Positions 23,247 to 34,943 of a DNA stretch of 64,000 nt are shown piece by piece. A program made the position numbers and the translations under genes. The DNA comes from Berghia stephanieae. Lineage: Eukaryota; Mollusca; Gastropoda; Nudibranchia; Aeolidiidae. Below the pieces are notes generated by a model, which saw only the letters and a list, made by a program, of their open reading frames with translations, was not told the DNA's origin and made no database searches. The number at the start of each line of letters is the position of its first letter. Positions within the stretch are counted from its first letter, which is position 1. Location: the NCBI GenBank assembly GCA_034508935.3, contig CM067446.1, forward strand, positions 23,992,020 through 24,056,019. Reading direction: 5' to 3'.

Positions 23247-23324
23247 TGTGTGTGTGTGTGTTATCTTTTCTGTTTTCTTTGTTTATAAATGTTCAAAAAA
23301 CACCAATTTTTTTTTTCCATTAAG

Positions 23325-25170
23325 CTGATTGAAAAGAGGAGAACAAGGAATGAACAAATGAATGCAAGTCGAACAAGGGCTTCAAGATTGGATACCCATA
23401 TGCAATATCAAGACACAGCTAAAGAAGTCAAAAGACGTGTGCAGAAAGACACACAGGAGGACACATGAGGATCCTTTATCAATATACCAAGGCACTTGCT
23501 GGAAAATATGGGAAACCAGAGGTACCACCCAAAGATAAAGATGAGAAAACTATTTTTGGAAAAGAGGCTCAATCTAAGTGATGGAGTGAATATTTCAACT
23601 GCATTCTGAACAGACCACCACCAGACAACCCTCCTGAAATTTTTCCAGCAAGGAATGAGCTACCAATTAGCTGTGATCCACCATCGACAGCAGAGATTGT
23701 GGGTGCTATTAACAAGAAGAAAAGGGGAAAGCTGCTGGACCAGACCAGATTCCACAGGAGGCTCTAAAAGTTGGTGCTGAAAGATATGCTGAGGCCATTC
23801 ACCCACTGTTTGAGAGAATCTGGAATGACGGGATATTCCAAAAGGATTGGAAAGAAGGACATGTTGTCAAGCTTCCAAAGAAAGGGGACCTCGGTAATTG
23901 TAATAATTATCGAGGAATCACTCTTCTGTCTACCCCGGGAAAGGTTTTTCAACCATATTATTCTAGAGAGAATTAAAAATGCAACAGATGCTAAACTGCA
24001 TGATGAATAGGCCGGTTTTCGGAAAAGACATTCAACCACCAACCAGATTGCCTCTCTGTGAGTCAGTGGAAGTCTATAGAATGGAACTCTCCTCTTATTG
24101 TCAACTTTCTGGATTACGAGAGGGCTTTCGACAGTATTGACAGAGCAACATTGTGGAAAATTCTGGCACATTATGGAATCCCTGAGAAGTTGGTAAACCT
24201 CATCAAGGAAATGTATGAAGGAACACGTTGCAGGTGTGTACATGAAGATCTGCTTACTGACAGCTTTGAAATTAAGATTGATGTCAAGCAGGGATGCTTC
24301 CTCTCACCATTTCAGTTCATCTTTGCCATTGATTGGCTTATGAAGGAAACCCCCTAAAGGCGAAGAAATGACACACCATGGACCCCCTGGACAGAGTTGG
24401 ATGATCTGGCTCTTCTATCTCATACCCAAGACCAGATGCAAGCAAAAACCACAATTCTAAACAGCCTCTCAGAATCCATTGGCTTGAGAATTCACTCTGC
24501 CAAGTCAAAGGTCCTAAGGATAGGTATGCGCCAAAGGGAGCAGATCAAAGTAAAAGATCAGGAACTTGAAGAAATAGATACTTTCTGCAATCTCAGGAGT
24601 ATAATAGACAAAGATGGAGGCACAGAAGAAGAGGTGAAAGCATGGATTGGAAAGGCAAAGGCTGCATTCATATCTTTGATCAGAGTTTGGAGAACTAAAG
24701 ATATCTCCCTTCGACTAAAGCTGGGACTTTTCAACTGAAACATGAAGTCAGTCCTTCTGTATGGATGCATCGCAGGCATGTATAAGGAGGATACAGATTC
24801 TCGTAAACAGGTGCAGGCATAAGCTACTCAGAATAAAATGGATGGACAGGATTAAGAACGAAGAAGTATGGAAAAGAACGTAGCTGAAACCAGTGGGAAA
24901 GCAAATAGGAAGAAGATGATGGAGGTGGATTGGACACACCCTTAGAAAGAATTCCTCCACTATAACAAAGAAAGTATTGGACTGGAACCCTCAGGGCAGA
25001 AGATCAAAGGGAAGGCCACGGGAATATGGAGAAGAGTAAAGAAGCTGATATACAGAGAAGTGATAAGACATGGAATGAGATAAAAAAAGTTAGCTCAAGA
25101 TAGAGAGGGATGGAAACTGTCTATGGCCTATACCCTGACCCAGGGTGAAAAAGGCAATGATGATGATACT
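23325..25170 (+). mobile_element. RTE-like or related LINE, decayed
   Basis: Collinear fragments of a reverse transcriptase: the segment 23720-23960 has LPKKGDLGNCNNYRGITLLS-like sequence. 24058-24357 reads LIVNFLDYERAFDSIDRATL, HYGIPEKLVNLIKEMYEG and DVKQGCFLSPFQFIFAIDWL. 24397-24738 reads LDDLALLSHTQDQMQ, where FADD has become LDD, and NLRSIIDKDGGTEEEV. The 3' end near 25160 is short (GATGATGAT) microsatellite. Several stops and frameshifts break it. The wording resembles RTE/BovB-type endonuclease-reverse transcriptases, but the clade is not certain. Confidence 0.8.
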
Positions 25171-25429
25171 AAAGTTAAAAAATGGGGATATGGGCACAGC
25201 TAAAACTGATTTAAGAGACAGGTTGACAAGATTTTATTGAAAAAGCAAAACAGCAAACTGTGACATTTTAAAGAGCATTATCACTGATTCCATTCAACGC
25301 AAAGAAAATCATAACTAGAAAGCATTACCTGCCATGAGCAACACCGGAAAAAAAACATCTCATAAAAATAAAGCAGAAACGCTACAACATTACAAAGAGC
25401 AGAGGATTGGTAAAACTTCCAATAAATTC

Positions 25430-25868
25430 CATACCTAATTCATAAGAAACTAAAAAGGGAACATAATAAATATGTCAACAACATGCTCGATAAAGATCAT
25501 AACAATGATCAGAAAGATGCAAAAGTAACAAAACAATTTTGGAAGTATGTATCCGAAAAAAAAGGGAAAGCTGTTTCAAGTATCAGTACTCTGCGACTCA
25601 GTGATGGATCAGAAACCACGGATGTAAAAGAAATTGCCAAACATATTAAACAAGCAGTATGAGAGCGTGTTCACCATTGAAAATCTAAAGCTACCATCCT
25701 TGAATAAGAGCCCTATATCATTGTACCAAAAATAACCATTACTGAATATGGAGTCAAAAAGCATGTCATGTAAGATCCAGGAACACATCATTCATCATGT
25801 AATGGAACATCTTGAACAGCACAACATCCTTTCAGACTCACAGCATAGTTTCCGGAAGAATAGACCTT
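25430..25868 (+). mobile_element. LINE reverse transcriptase fragment
   Basis: Conceptual translation gives NNDQKDAKVTKQFWKYVSEK, ISTLRLSDGSETTDVKEIAK and further on QEHIIHHVMEHLEQHNILSD then QHSFRKNRP, the typical region ahead of RT motif 3. It contains stops and is cut at its right by the hAT remnant. Confidence 0.65.
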
Positions 25869-27226
25869 CTTCCTTTTGCTGCTTTTATCTAAATAAAAAT
25901 ATATATCAACTGTTCTTCCACATCTATTGAAAGTTCTTTGGTTGCTGTTTTGGCAGCAATATGTAGGAGGTGACATGGACAGCCATTTATATACACGTCT
26001 GGGTTCTCCCTGTGAATAAAAGCGCTCACGCCTTTGTTGCTTCCTGTCATGACACTTGCATTGTCACATGCAAATGCCAAACAATTTCTCCACTTTATCC
26101 CATTTGCTTGCAATGCAGAGTATAACACTTTGAATATATTCTCTCCAGTAGAAGCACCATCACAAGTTTTCAGAGAAAACATATCTGTCATTACTTTTCC
26201 CTCCTCCTCATCAAAAGTCCATGATCAGATGCAGCAATTGGTAAGTTGTGCTCAACTAAAAATTTATTCTACAGCATCTCTGCATTTATCACTTTGTCAT
26301 CGAGTGGGTTTGGGGTAAGAGTAAAATATGAAGACACAGAGTTCATTTTGGATTTTAATCAGTCATTATCCTGATGTTTCTTTGTTTCCACATGCCTATC
26401 GATATCACTTGATCCACCCGATTTGATAGTGAAATCTGTCTCACAAATATCACAACGAGCATGATAATCCCCAAGTTTAGATTTCACGAAAGAAGCCCAG
26501 GTCGATGTATATTCTGGCCTAAACTTTTGCTCAACTTTAGGTTTTTTCGCTGGTGGTGCCATTTTTCAAACGTAATGTTATCTAGATCCAGATCTAGCTG
26601 AATTTACCACTATTCAGTTTAGCTTAGTATCTCTACTATAATAATAGTTATTTGAAGTAGAGATCTAAAACAATCGGATTTAGAGATAGATAGACTGACT
26701 GTCTAACGAAATTAATCACTTACAGCACAAGTCCAAATGTGACACGTTCCGTAAGAATGAAAAGCACTTTATAACTATTAATTCAAGTATAAATCAGTCA
26801 TTGAATAATCCACAGCACCAGAATCCAAATTAAACAGAATAGAGAGGCGCGAGGATGTCTTCTATTGCAACAAGAAAGAATGATTGACCAACGCTAATAA
26901 CTGGCACTAAATGACCGATTGACCAACGCGGGTGTCGAAGACTAGGTTGGGCGACTTGATACTTTACTTCGATCAACTCGTGAAGACTGAAATTTTAGAA
27001 TCGATACCTTAAAAGGCTTTGTTTGCGTCGGATTCATGTCTCTAGGTAATCGTAATCGTAGGCCAAGAGAATCGATATCAAGACAATGTGTCTAGTGTCA
27101 CCCTTCACATAAATTTTCGTTAACTATCGGTCCGGTCGAAAAAAAGAGGAATTTGAAGCAGGATCGCGGAATGAAAGGCAATTTCGCTGGATGATTCCGC
27201 AGATCGCGGGATGATAGGCACCTCTG
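25869..27226 (-). mobile_element. hAT-family transposon remnant with BED finger
   Basis: Start codon at 26562; the first 67 residues form a BED zinc finger (CDICETDFTIKSGG, DIDRHVETKKHQ). 25889-26191 continues with SLKTCDGASTGENIFKVLYS, LAFACDNASVMTGSNKGV (a catalytic-Asp region of hAT transposases) and INGCPCHLLHIAAKTA. The frame shifts near 25900 to give IYFYLDKSSKRKK, after which the element is truncated against LINE sequence. A possible 5' terminus CAGAGGTGCCTATCATCC lies at 27226 on the minus strand. Confidence 0.75.
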
Positions 27227-27379
27227 TATTGACTGAACTTTTGTTTCAAAGAAAAGTAGTCAATGAATGTCTTCATTCGAACTGGCCGAGTGGTGTTTCA
27301 TTGCCGTTCACACCCACCACCAAATCTCAGCATCAATGACATCAGACTTACACACAAAACTTATCTAATGATGAAGGCT

Positions 27380-27660
27380 TTGGCATCACCTGTGTCTGCG
27401 TTGATCAGAAGCGCAAGAGCAAGTAGACGTAGACGGTTTTGTAACAAAGTTAAGTAACCACCCCCTGTCACTCCTAGATATAGCCCATGCTAGTGACTTG
27501 TGAATGTTCCCTTGCATGTGGGAAGTCAAATCAGACCTTCCCATGGTCTTGATATAAAGTCTTTTTACACAATATGCAGTATGTTTCAAGATTGTTGCTA
27601 GTATTTTTTTAACCAGTCTTTGAAAGCCAGATATTTGGTCCAGAACTCCTGGAATGTTCC
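27380..27660 (-). mobile_element. Second hAT remnant, BED-finger fragment
   Basis: KTMGRSDLTSHMQGNIHKSL followed by a serine/threonine-rich stretch matches the BED finger and linker of a different hAT transposase. Only this N-terminal part is seen. Confidence 0.55.
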
Positions 27661-28129
27661 ACCAGGCATGATGATTAGCAGTTAACTTAACATTGCTTAA
27701 TCAGTGATGATAATAGTAATTTATCAAAAAGGAGGAAAATTTCACGTTTTGTATTATGTAATATATTACTATTAGTGTAAAACCATTCTTACCATTAGAC
27801 ATAAATTTACTCTTTGTAAACATTTACTGAATTGTCCTTTTCACATAACATTTTAAAGGCCAACAATAATATCCAAATAAAAGGCCAGAAAGTGTTTTCT
27901 TTTGAATTTTACTTTATAAAGCAGGCTACAATATCTTTGTTACAGAAACCTAGTGGTTATGCAGCTTATAAATACAACCAAAGAATCTCTTAAATTTCAA
28001 ACCATAGTCCAAAGGCAAAAAAAAAGAAGAGTAAACTTAGCCAATCACCTTTGCTTTATTGTATCCCTGTATAACCAGAGTTTTAATGGATGGTTGCGAA
28101 AGAAATAGAGAAAGAGAGAGTGAGAGAGA
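27661..28129. other. PSMD12 intron, unassigned
   Basis: AT-rich; nothing recognised. Confidence 0.4.
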
Positions 28130-28292
28130 GAGGGAGGGAGAAAAAAAAAAAAGGGGGGGGGGGGGGGGGGGGGAAGGACTTCTCTCCCAGAATAATTTAT
28201 GGAATTGACCCTATGACCTCTCTACGTTTAAAAAAAAAAGAAGAAAAGTGAAACAGAAAGAGAGGCCAAAAGAGAGAGAGAGGAGAGGGGCC

Positions 28293-28388
<96 letters not shown>
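28130..28388. repeat. Poly(G) run and (GA)n microsatellite
   Basis: A pure G run of 21 (28153-28173) follows an A run; (GA)n with small interruptions occupies about 28257-28388. Confidence 0.95.
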
Positions 28389-28391
<3 letters not shown>

Positions 28392-28499
28392 TAAAAAGGC
28401 AAGAGGCACCTACATCAGAGAAAACAAATTAAGGCCCATTTATCCCTCCCCTTCAACCATCAACTAGTCAAAGAAACCACTGGTCTTCTGTATCAATTG

Positions 28500-28895
28500 T
28501 GACATCTGGCGCCATTCTGTCTGGCCCAACGTCATAAAGATGGGACCGTCACTAAATTTCACGAGACTGAGCACAGATGTCAAAATGTGACATAAGGCAT
28601 TATGGTGATTTTGTGGTTTTGAGGACAATGTTTGACACGGCAAATTCAGCGGAAAATTTCTGAGAAATTCCCAAAATCCCAGAATTCCGCAGAAGATTAT
28701 TATCACTGCTTGATAAGTAAATAATAAGACATCAAACTTCACGTTTATGACCACACCCGATTTGAAAGTTCCCGACTCAGACAAGAAAAATCAAGACCGG
28801 TTTTTATTTTCAAGACTGTTTTTTCCCCGATCTTGAGGAAAGTAAAAAATTCAAGACCATTTCTCGACTTGACTTCCCGACCGAGTGGGAACCCT
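28500..28895 (-). mobile_element. hAT-like terminal fragment
   Basis: On the minus strand it begins CAGGGTTCCCACTCGGTC, continues with GTCTTGAAAAT-type repeats, and matches 35690-35876 over most of its first 150 bp. A further block around 28660-28710 (AATTCCGCAGAAGATTATTA) recurs at 42410-42450. No transposase is visible. Confidence 0.55.
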
Positions 28896-29128
28896 GTTAA
28901 CAGATGAATGCAATCTTTGAAATGGAAATTTGGCTAAAAACGACCTTATGGAGGAACAAGCAAAGCATTTTGAATGTAATGATCATTGTGAATTAGCTGA
29001 AATACGTGATAAATGTTCAATTCTTGATCAGCTCCGTCTAAATGCCTGTTTGCTCTGTTTTCTAACCACCGTGCGTTTAGGCAATCACCGCAGCATTTTC
29101 ATTTTCATATTTTTTTCAAAATACTTAC

Positions 29129-29303
29129 ATGTTCTACTACTCTGTTTTTCAGATCAGCCCATCTCTTTTCGCCTCCTTCCACTTTACTGCTTGAGCTAAA
29201 CACAAAGGTAGCAGTATTTCCGCCCTTTAAACCTTTTTCATACTCTTTGCAAAGTTGACTCCACTTGATTATTTCATTGGTATTGAAGTTCTTCAAAAAA
29301 TTT
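29129..29303 (-). CDS. PSMD12: PSMD12 exon (PCI domain, helical part)
   Basis: Encodes NFLKNFNTNEIIKWSQLCKE, then EKGLKGGNTATFVF and GGEKRWADLKNRVVEH. It aligns with the human stretch [20 protein letters not shown] to EGEKRWKDLKNRVVEH. The acceptor is TTTTCCAG just right of 29303 and the donor GTAAGT is at 29123-29128. The exon starts with one base completing the preceding codon and ends in phase 0, matching the last exon. The serine-rich loop (SSSSKVEGG) is somewhat different from vertebrates. Confidence 0.93.
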
Positions 29304-29657
29304 CTGGAAAAATTGAGAATATGGACTAATTAAAACCCTTCAAAATACTGAAAAAAATTAATCACATCATGAAATAAAGAACTTTTCTGAAAATGTGTTG
29401 GTATAGATAAACAATAAATATTTTTAAAATAGATAAATAAATATACATTTTATTTCTATAGAGTAATTGACAAATTCTCAGTGAACAGCATATCTCAGAA
29501 ATCATGTTTTATTTTATAACCGTAATAAAGCTGGTCTTCTGTTAAAACTATTCCAATTGTCTGTTTTCCTTTATCGCCGGTTTAGATCCAGAAACATCTG
29601 AGATTGATTTTTTTGTTTCATTGTGCTTAGACTGAATAAGAAACTGACTGTCAAGAT

Positions 29658-30107
29658 TGTTCGTTTGTTTGTTTTTAAGGGTTTTACGGCGCTTGCAACA
29701 CATTAAGGTCATATCAGCACCAGTAAAAAGGAAGAAAATGGGATAGTAAAAAGTTCTAGAATTACAATTAAAGCACTAAAGAAAAGGTAAGACAAAGGGG
29801 AATTGGTTCAAATAGGAAACAGATTTACAGTTTACAAATCATATTGTATAATATGTAAAAAAAAAACATAATACAACAATGCATAACAGAGAGATGATTT
29901 ACAAGGAAAAAAATATCATCTCCCAAAACTGTAACTATACATTCGACTGTTTCCCTCCCAGCCAAGGACTCCGGCCTGGGTCAGGACAAAACTAAGTAAT
30001 CTCATTCCAAGACAAAGACAGAAAGCATGTCGGAAAATGGGTATGGGGGGATAGAAGACACAGTATGTACTTCCCTGCCCACTATGGGAGGTCAGGATCC
30101 CCACCCG
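29658..30107 (-). repeat. SINE-A copy with internal deletion
   Basis: A perfect 12-bp target duplication GACTGTCAAGAT lies at 29646-29657 and 30108-30119. The copy lacks about 80 bp in the middle but has both termini, including the 5' GGGTGGGGATCCTGACC. Confidence 0.92.
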
Positions 30108-30946
30108 GACTGTCAAGATGAAGAAGATTCTATTTTCTATATCAGCCATACAGTAGTTTCATACAATTGGTCATAGTCTAGGTTCTCGAAGTAAACCTGT
30201 GGCCGGATTCAAAGAAACTGATTATCAAGAGTCACAAAAGTGGAGCATCTGACAATGTTGCCAAAATCAGTCCTTCACTTTAGCAGCCGTTCTAAAATAT
30301 CTAAGTTGGTGTCCGGTCTATAAAAATTGTTTGACAGATAAAAAAAGTGTGGTTAAGCTAATTAATATATTTCAATACTTCAATGAATGTGTTCAGTGAA
30401 TGAAATGGCAATAATAAGAGAAGAAACACTCATCTAACTTCTCTAAGTGATATTGTAAAGCACTTTGAGGTTTCAGCATATAGTGCTATAGAAAATTACT
30501 TTGTTATTATTAACTACATTTTGGTCACTCTCAGCAAAAATTGAGTCATAAAATTATCTTTATTTTAAAGTCACAGTCAAGGCCTTCTACCGTTAAAACA
30601 ACTTCCCTTTTCCGCATTCCAGTTTTATGATTATCTTGTTTGCTGGAAATTCGAGGAGAGATCCAGAAACACCCGAAGGAGTGGAGAAAGAAAAAAGAAA
30701 GAAACAGAAAAATAAACGCCAAAAGGAAGAAGAAAAAAATAGAGTGTAAAGTAAGGAACAGGAAAGTCAGACCAATGGAAAGAAAGACGGTGATTCTGAC
30801 TTTAGCAATGACGGTTGTAGTGATAGAAAAGAACTGGAAAAAAAAATGAAGTCGGTGTTCGTTGAGAGTGATGGAGAGGTTGATATGGAAATGGTGAAAC
30901 AACGATAAAAATGAGAAATGTGTTGGTTGTGAATCGAAAGGGATTC
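30108..30946. other. PSMD12 intron, unassigned
   Basis: Near 30455-30520 the sequence GTAAAGCACTTTGAGG to AGTGCTATAGAAAATTAC with a TTATTA tail looks like the 3' tail shared by SINEs and L2-type LINEs. Nothing else is recognised. Confidence 0.4.
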
Positions 30947-31767
30947 CAGGGGTCTGATTCATGGAGCGGGACTATGGTAGGCTCAGACTATAGCAAAGTC
31001 TGAGACTTTGTAGTCTAAGACTTTGGGAAATCAGAGACTACGGAAAGTTAGCTATTCATGGAGTCAGACTTCGTCCCTGACTATCAAGTCTCTGACTACG
31101 CTTGCGAAGTCTCAGACTACAGAGGTCAATCTATTTTTAACTGGGGATTCCTCGGAAACGTACCACAACACGTCATAGAAATGTGTTACTTTTCCAGCTG
31201 CGCATGCGTCATACGAAGTGGCACAGAAATCATATCTATTTCTTCTTCGTGTTTGTTTTGATCGTTTTTTTTTTTGTTTGTTTGTTTGTTTTGTTGTTGT
31301 TTTTTCCCCACAAATAAAAATAGTGTGAGACAAGTTTAAGGGTGTAAAATTGTTTGAGAATGTGTGTGTGTAATGTTTTTAGTAAATATAAATAACGATG
31401 GCTTGGCACTTAAATGATTCTTATCCACGGTGTAGCATTGTTCTCAGTAGAGAGCGGTGGGCGCTGCCTGAAGCATGGGGTCCCGAAAATACTAACGAAA
31501 GAGTGATGATGGAGAGGAATCGGTGGAAACAATACAGACAATGGGCGTTTCGGGTACAAACCCTTCGTCGGCACAACAATAAACAAATAAACGTTGAAAA
31601 CAAATAAGATGAAATGCAGTATAAATTGCATCGTCTGTACTCAACGATGGTTGGAGTGTGAACAAATCGTTAGCCCGGTGTGATAGAAATGATAAGGCCA
31701 GTGAGAGACGTGAAATTTCTAGAAAATAATGGACGATAAAAGACATAAAAGAAATGTAATAGTAGTC

Positions 31768-31842
<75 letters not shown>

Positions 31843-31882
31843 ATGGTAGTAGTTGTAATAGTAGTATTAGTAGTAGTAGTAT

Positions 31883-31939
<57 letters not shown>

Positions 31940-31945
31940 AGTAGT

Positions 31946-32009
<64 letters not shown>

Positions 32010-32140
32010 AGAAGTTGTAGTTGTAGTAGCAGCAGTAGTAGTAGTAGTAGAAGTAGTAGTAGTGGTAGTTGTAGTAGTAGTAGGAGTAATGATAATAGTG
32101 AAAGTAGCAGCAGCAACAGTAGTAGTAGTAGTCGTAGTAA

Positions 32141-32194
<54 letters not shown>

Positions 32195-32366
32195 GAGGAG
32201 GAGGAGGAGGAGGAGGAGGAGGAGGAGGAAGTTACTATGACTGTGTGTTGGGGGGGGGGGGGGAGGAGGAGTCCCTGCAGAGTGTTTCGAATGGGCAAGA
32301 TGACGAGTGTATGTGCGATTGTCGAATCTTCGAGAAAAGTAAAGAAAATAAAATAAACAAAACCAA

Positions 32367-32425
<59 letters not shown>

Positions 32426-32706
32426 AAATAAATATAAAATCAAAAACTGTCGGGTATTCTTGTTCTAATCGCTGTACAATTACTTCCCCAGCGTAGAGGA
32501 CATATTATGATCTTGAAATTTAGTCCCAGACTACGATATTTACGCCTGCTAAATCGCGGGTGTAAATTTCACCCGTTTAGTCCCTCGTTTAGTCTAAGAC
32601 TTGGCGTAGTCAGGCTTCATGAATATCTTACAACGCCTTTTAGTCTGAGACAACGGATTTAGTCTAGGACTATCGTCGTAGTCCCGCTCCATGAATCAGA
32701 CCCCTG
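30947..32706. mobile_element. TIR element with dense subterminal repeats and microsatellite core
   Basis: The ends are inverted repeats of about 28 bp: CAGGGGTCTGATTCATGGAG then CGGGACTA at the left, and the same on the opposite strand at 32706. Many copies of AGTCTNAGACTWNG-type motifs fill about 150 bp at each end (30980-31125 and 32520-32680). The middle has no transposase and holds long (TAG)n tracts. CAGGG-type ends suggest hAT, but the flanking 8 bp (AGGGATTC and GAGTGTAA) do not match, so superfamily is open. Confidence 0.7.
31756..32432. repeat. Compound microsatellite (TAG)n, (TTG)n, (GGA)n, (AAAT)n
   Basis: About 31756-32195 is interrupted (TAG)n; 31977-32008 is (TTG)n; about 32193-32228 is (GGA)n; 32250-32263 is a G run; about 32364-32432 is a tetranucleotide AAAT tract. 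Confidence 0.95.
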
Positions 32707-34178
32707 GAGTGTAATGTAAGACTTTTTGTGACAAACGTCTAATCTAAGAAGAATTGGCAGACCTGAATTTTGTGTGCACTTTGTGTTGCTCAAATCAGCG
32801 ATCTTTTCCAATTTTCTACCCTGGGTGCCTCTGTATGCTAGGTATAATATTTGTTTGTAGTTATAAATCCAAACTTAGATGCCTTGTTGATAATTTTTGG
32901 CCACTGAAGATATTTGCGGCCACAAAAACATTGAAAGACCACTCTCTTGTGGCTGGTGATGTTTAATGTTTAGAAAGACACAGTTCCTTCTTAAATATTG
33001 CAAATTATTCTATGGCCAGAAAGCTATGCAAATGGCTATATGACACATTTTCAACTATTTGCTGGCCAGTAAGATGTTTTGACATGGTAGCTGATAAAAA
33101 GAATAAAAACTCATCAAACGTGTGAGAAACAGCCTTCATCTGATATACCAATAAATAAGCTTGCTATAAATAGCATATTGGTCCATCTACCACAAATAGG
33201 TGCAGCAGACAACAATGTCGAGAGATATTATTTTTTTAGCCGATAAGACATCATTTACTCTTTATTCTTGGTCCGGCCGAAGCATTGGAAAAAATCCTCC
33301 TTGATTTGGCCGCACCATAAAAAAGCATAATTTCCCTCCTAAGGCTGAAGTTTACCTGTAACAGTGATCTCAGTCCTGCCGGCTAATTTTTCCTTTTTAC
33401 CCATTTTTCAGAGCATAGCAATAAAATGAGCTACTCCAATCAAAAAGTGACTCCATCTTTAACTTAAGAGGACTTTAGACAGTTGGATACAGAAACTCTT
33501 CTGGAAACAATTCTTTTCAAATATTTTATATTTTGTTGAAAGGTGCTTATTGCAATATTTTTCATGAAGACATTCATCGGAGGTCGGGTTTGAAATATAT
33601 TTGTGGCTTTGTCATACTTCCACAAACCGTCTTTATTTTTGGACATTATGCTAGGTAATGATTGCTGATACTTGTATCTGAATTTCATTAAAATGTAGCA
33701 ATTCACTTTGTAGATATTTACCAACAAAATGCGATGTATATGTGTTTTATTACACAACGGCCCAAATTATTTCTGCTCTAACAACACTGGCATCTTTTGG
33801 CTGGTTCGTAAAAAGGTGTATCAGACCCATTCATGCCCCATTAATTTATGATACCATGAATGACCCCGCATGGTCAAGTTGGTGTGATACATGGGTTGTG
33901 AGAAATAAACAAAGAACTGTTTAAATGACCTTGATTTTATGTCAAATTGATGTATGGGTCTATTGTGATTTTAATATTTTGGAGATTTAAAAAAAAATGT
34001 TTTTGGTCGCTCTTTGTCTTTTATTTCTCATAGTAAGCCCATCATCTCTAAAAAAGGATGGTGTATGTGTGTGTCTTGCAGTTGTGAAAGAATGTATAGT
34101 CTGATTAGTTCACATGACTCAGTACCGTCCTACGAACCCATTGCAAAGTTGAAATCATTTTGTTTTTTGTCCATGGTG
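32707..34178. other. PSMD12 intron, unassigned
   Basis: The minus-strand open frame 33464-33757 (97 codons) contains DGLWKYDKATNIFQTRPPMN but matches no family I recognise. The rest is AT-rich without recognisable features. Confidence 0.4.
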
Positions 34179-34604
34179 TGCAGAGCTGCCAACCCTTCAT
34201 ATTCCAAAAGTGGAATCAGAACGTCAGAAAATAGGAATTTGAAACAAAAAATAGGAATTTCTTAACAATTGATAATTCAGTATCAAATTACGACCAACTT
34301 TGCCACCAAATACATAAAGACAGTACTCAGGCACAACTGGCAAAACTACATATCACATTTTTAGGTAATGGAATGGGGAAGGGGAAAGGAGTGCATTTAA
34401 TTTTCCTATTAAGCTCCCTTTTGGCAATCGTTAAAAAGAAAATTCACCTTTTAACCTCCTCCCCCCCCCCCCCTCCCTCCATTTTTTAAACTCTTACCAT
34501 GATCATCATTATTGAAAATCAGAATTTTAGAGACAATGGCGGAATTGTGGAAAGGGAAGAGTGAAATAGGAATGATTCTGTCAAAAGCGGAAGGGTTGGC
34601 AAGT
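34179..34604. mobile_element. MITE-like element, right end abutted by SINE-B
   Basis: The left end reads CAGAGCTGCCAACCCTTCAT; the right end, reversed, reads TACTTGCCAACCCTTCCGC. The shared GCCAACCCTTC plus AAAAGTGGAATC / GCTTTTGACAGAATC similarity suggests terminal inverted repeats of about 35 bp. CTGCCAACC-type ends also appear at 47054, 50926 and 53846. Confidence 0.5.
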
Positions 34605-34900
34605 ACGGCTATGTGGTCTAGTGGTATGACACTCGCTTTCGGATCGGAAGGTCCTGGGTTCGACCCTCGCTCGGCACATAGTTGAGTCCTTGGAAAAGAC
34701 TCTTTACTCACATTCTCTCACCGTACTCAGGTGTAAAATGAGTACCTGGCCGTTAACAGCGTTGTCTTTGTCCGAAAAATTGTAATATCGCCTAACAGGC
34801 GTCATGTCTCGTCCTACATGTTAAATGTTGCTGTTGACCAGGGACCCCTTGTAAAGCGCATTGAGCACGTTAAGTGGATATTGCGCTATATAAATGCTCA

Positions 34901-34940
<40 letters not shown>
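34605..34940 (+). repeat. SINE-B copy, full length
   Basis: Best copy of the family: head GGCTATGTGGTCTAGTGG, box B GGTTCGACCC, 3' domain TTGTAAAGCGCATTGAGCAC to GCGCTATATAAATGCTCA and a pure A tail of about 38 nt. The long pure tail suggests it is young. Confidence 0.9.

Positions 34941-34943
<3 letters not shown>

Noticed and set aside
28464-28784. Minus-strand frame ending WRQMSQLIQKTSGFF as an extra PSMD12 exon
   Set aside because: It does not align with any part of PSMD12, and the region overlaps a repeat shared with 35690-35876.
31670-32443. Long leucine-, tyrosine- or valine-rich open frames
   Set aside because: These are translations of trinucleotide microsatellites. The same holds for 22972-23328, 39850-40119, 49709-50095 and 61351-61903.
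33464-33757. 97-codon minus-strand frame as a host exon
   Set aside because: It has no homology I recognise and does not match the missing PSMD12 residues. Its start and stop are not supported by splice or promoter signals.
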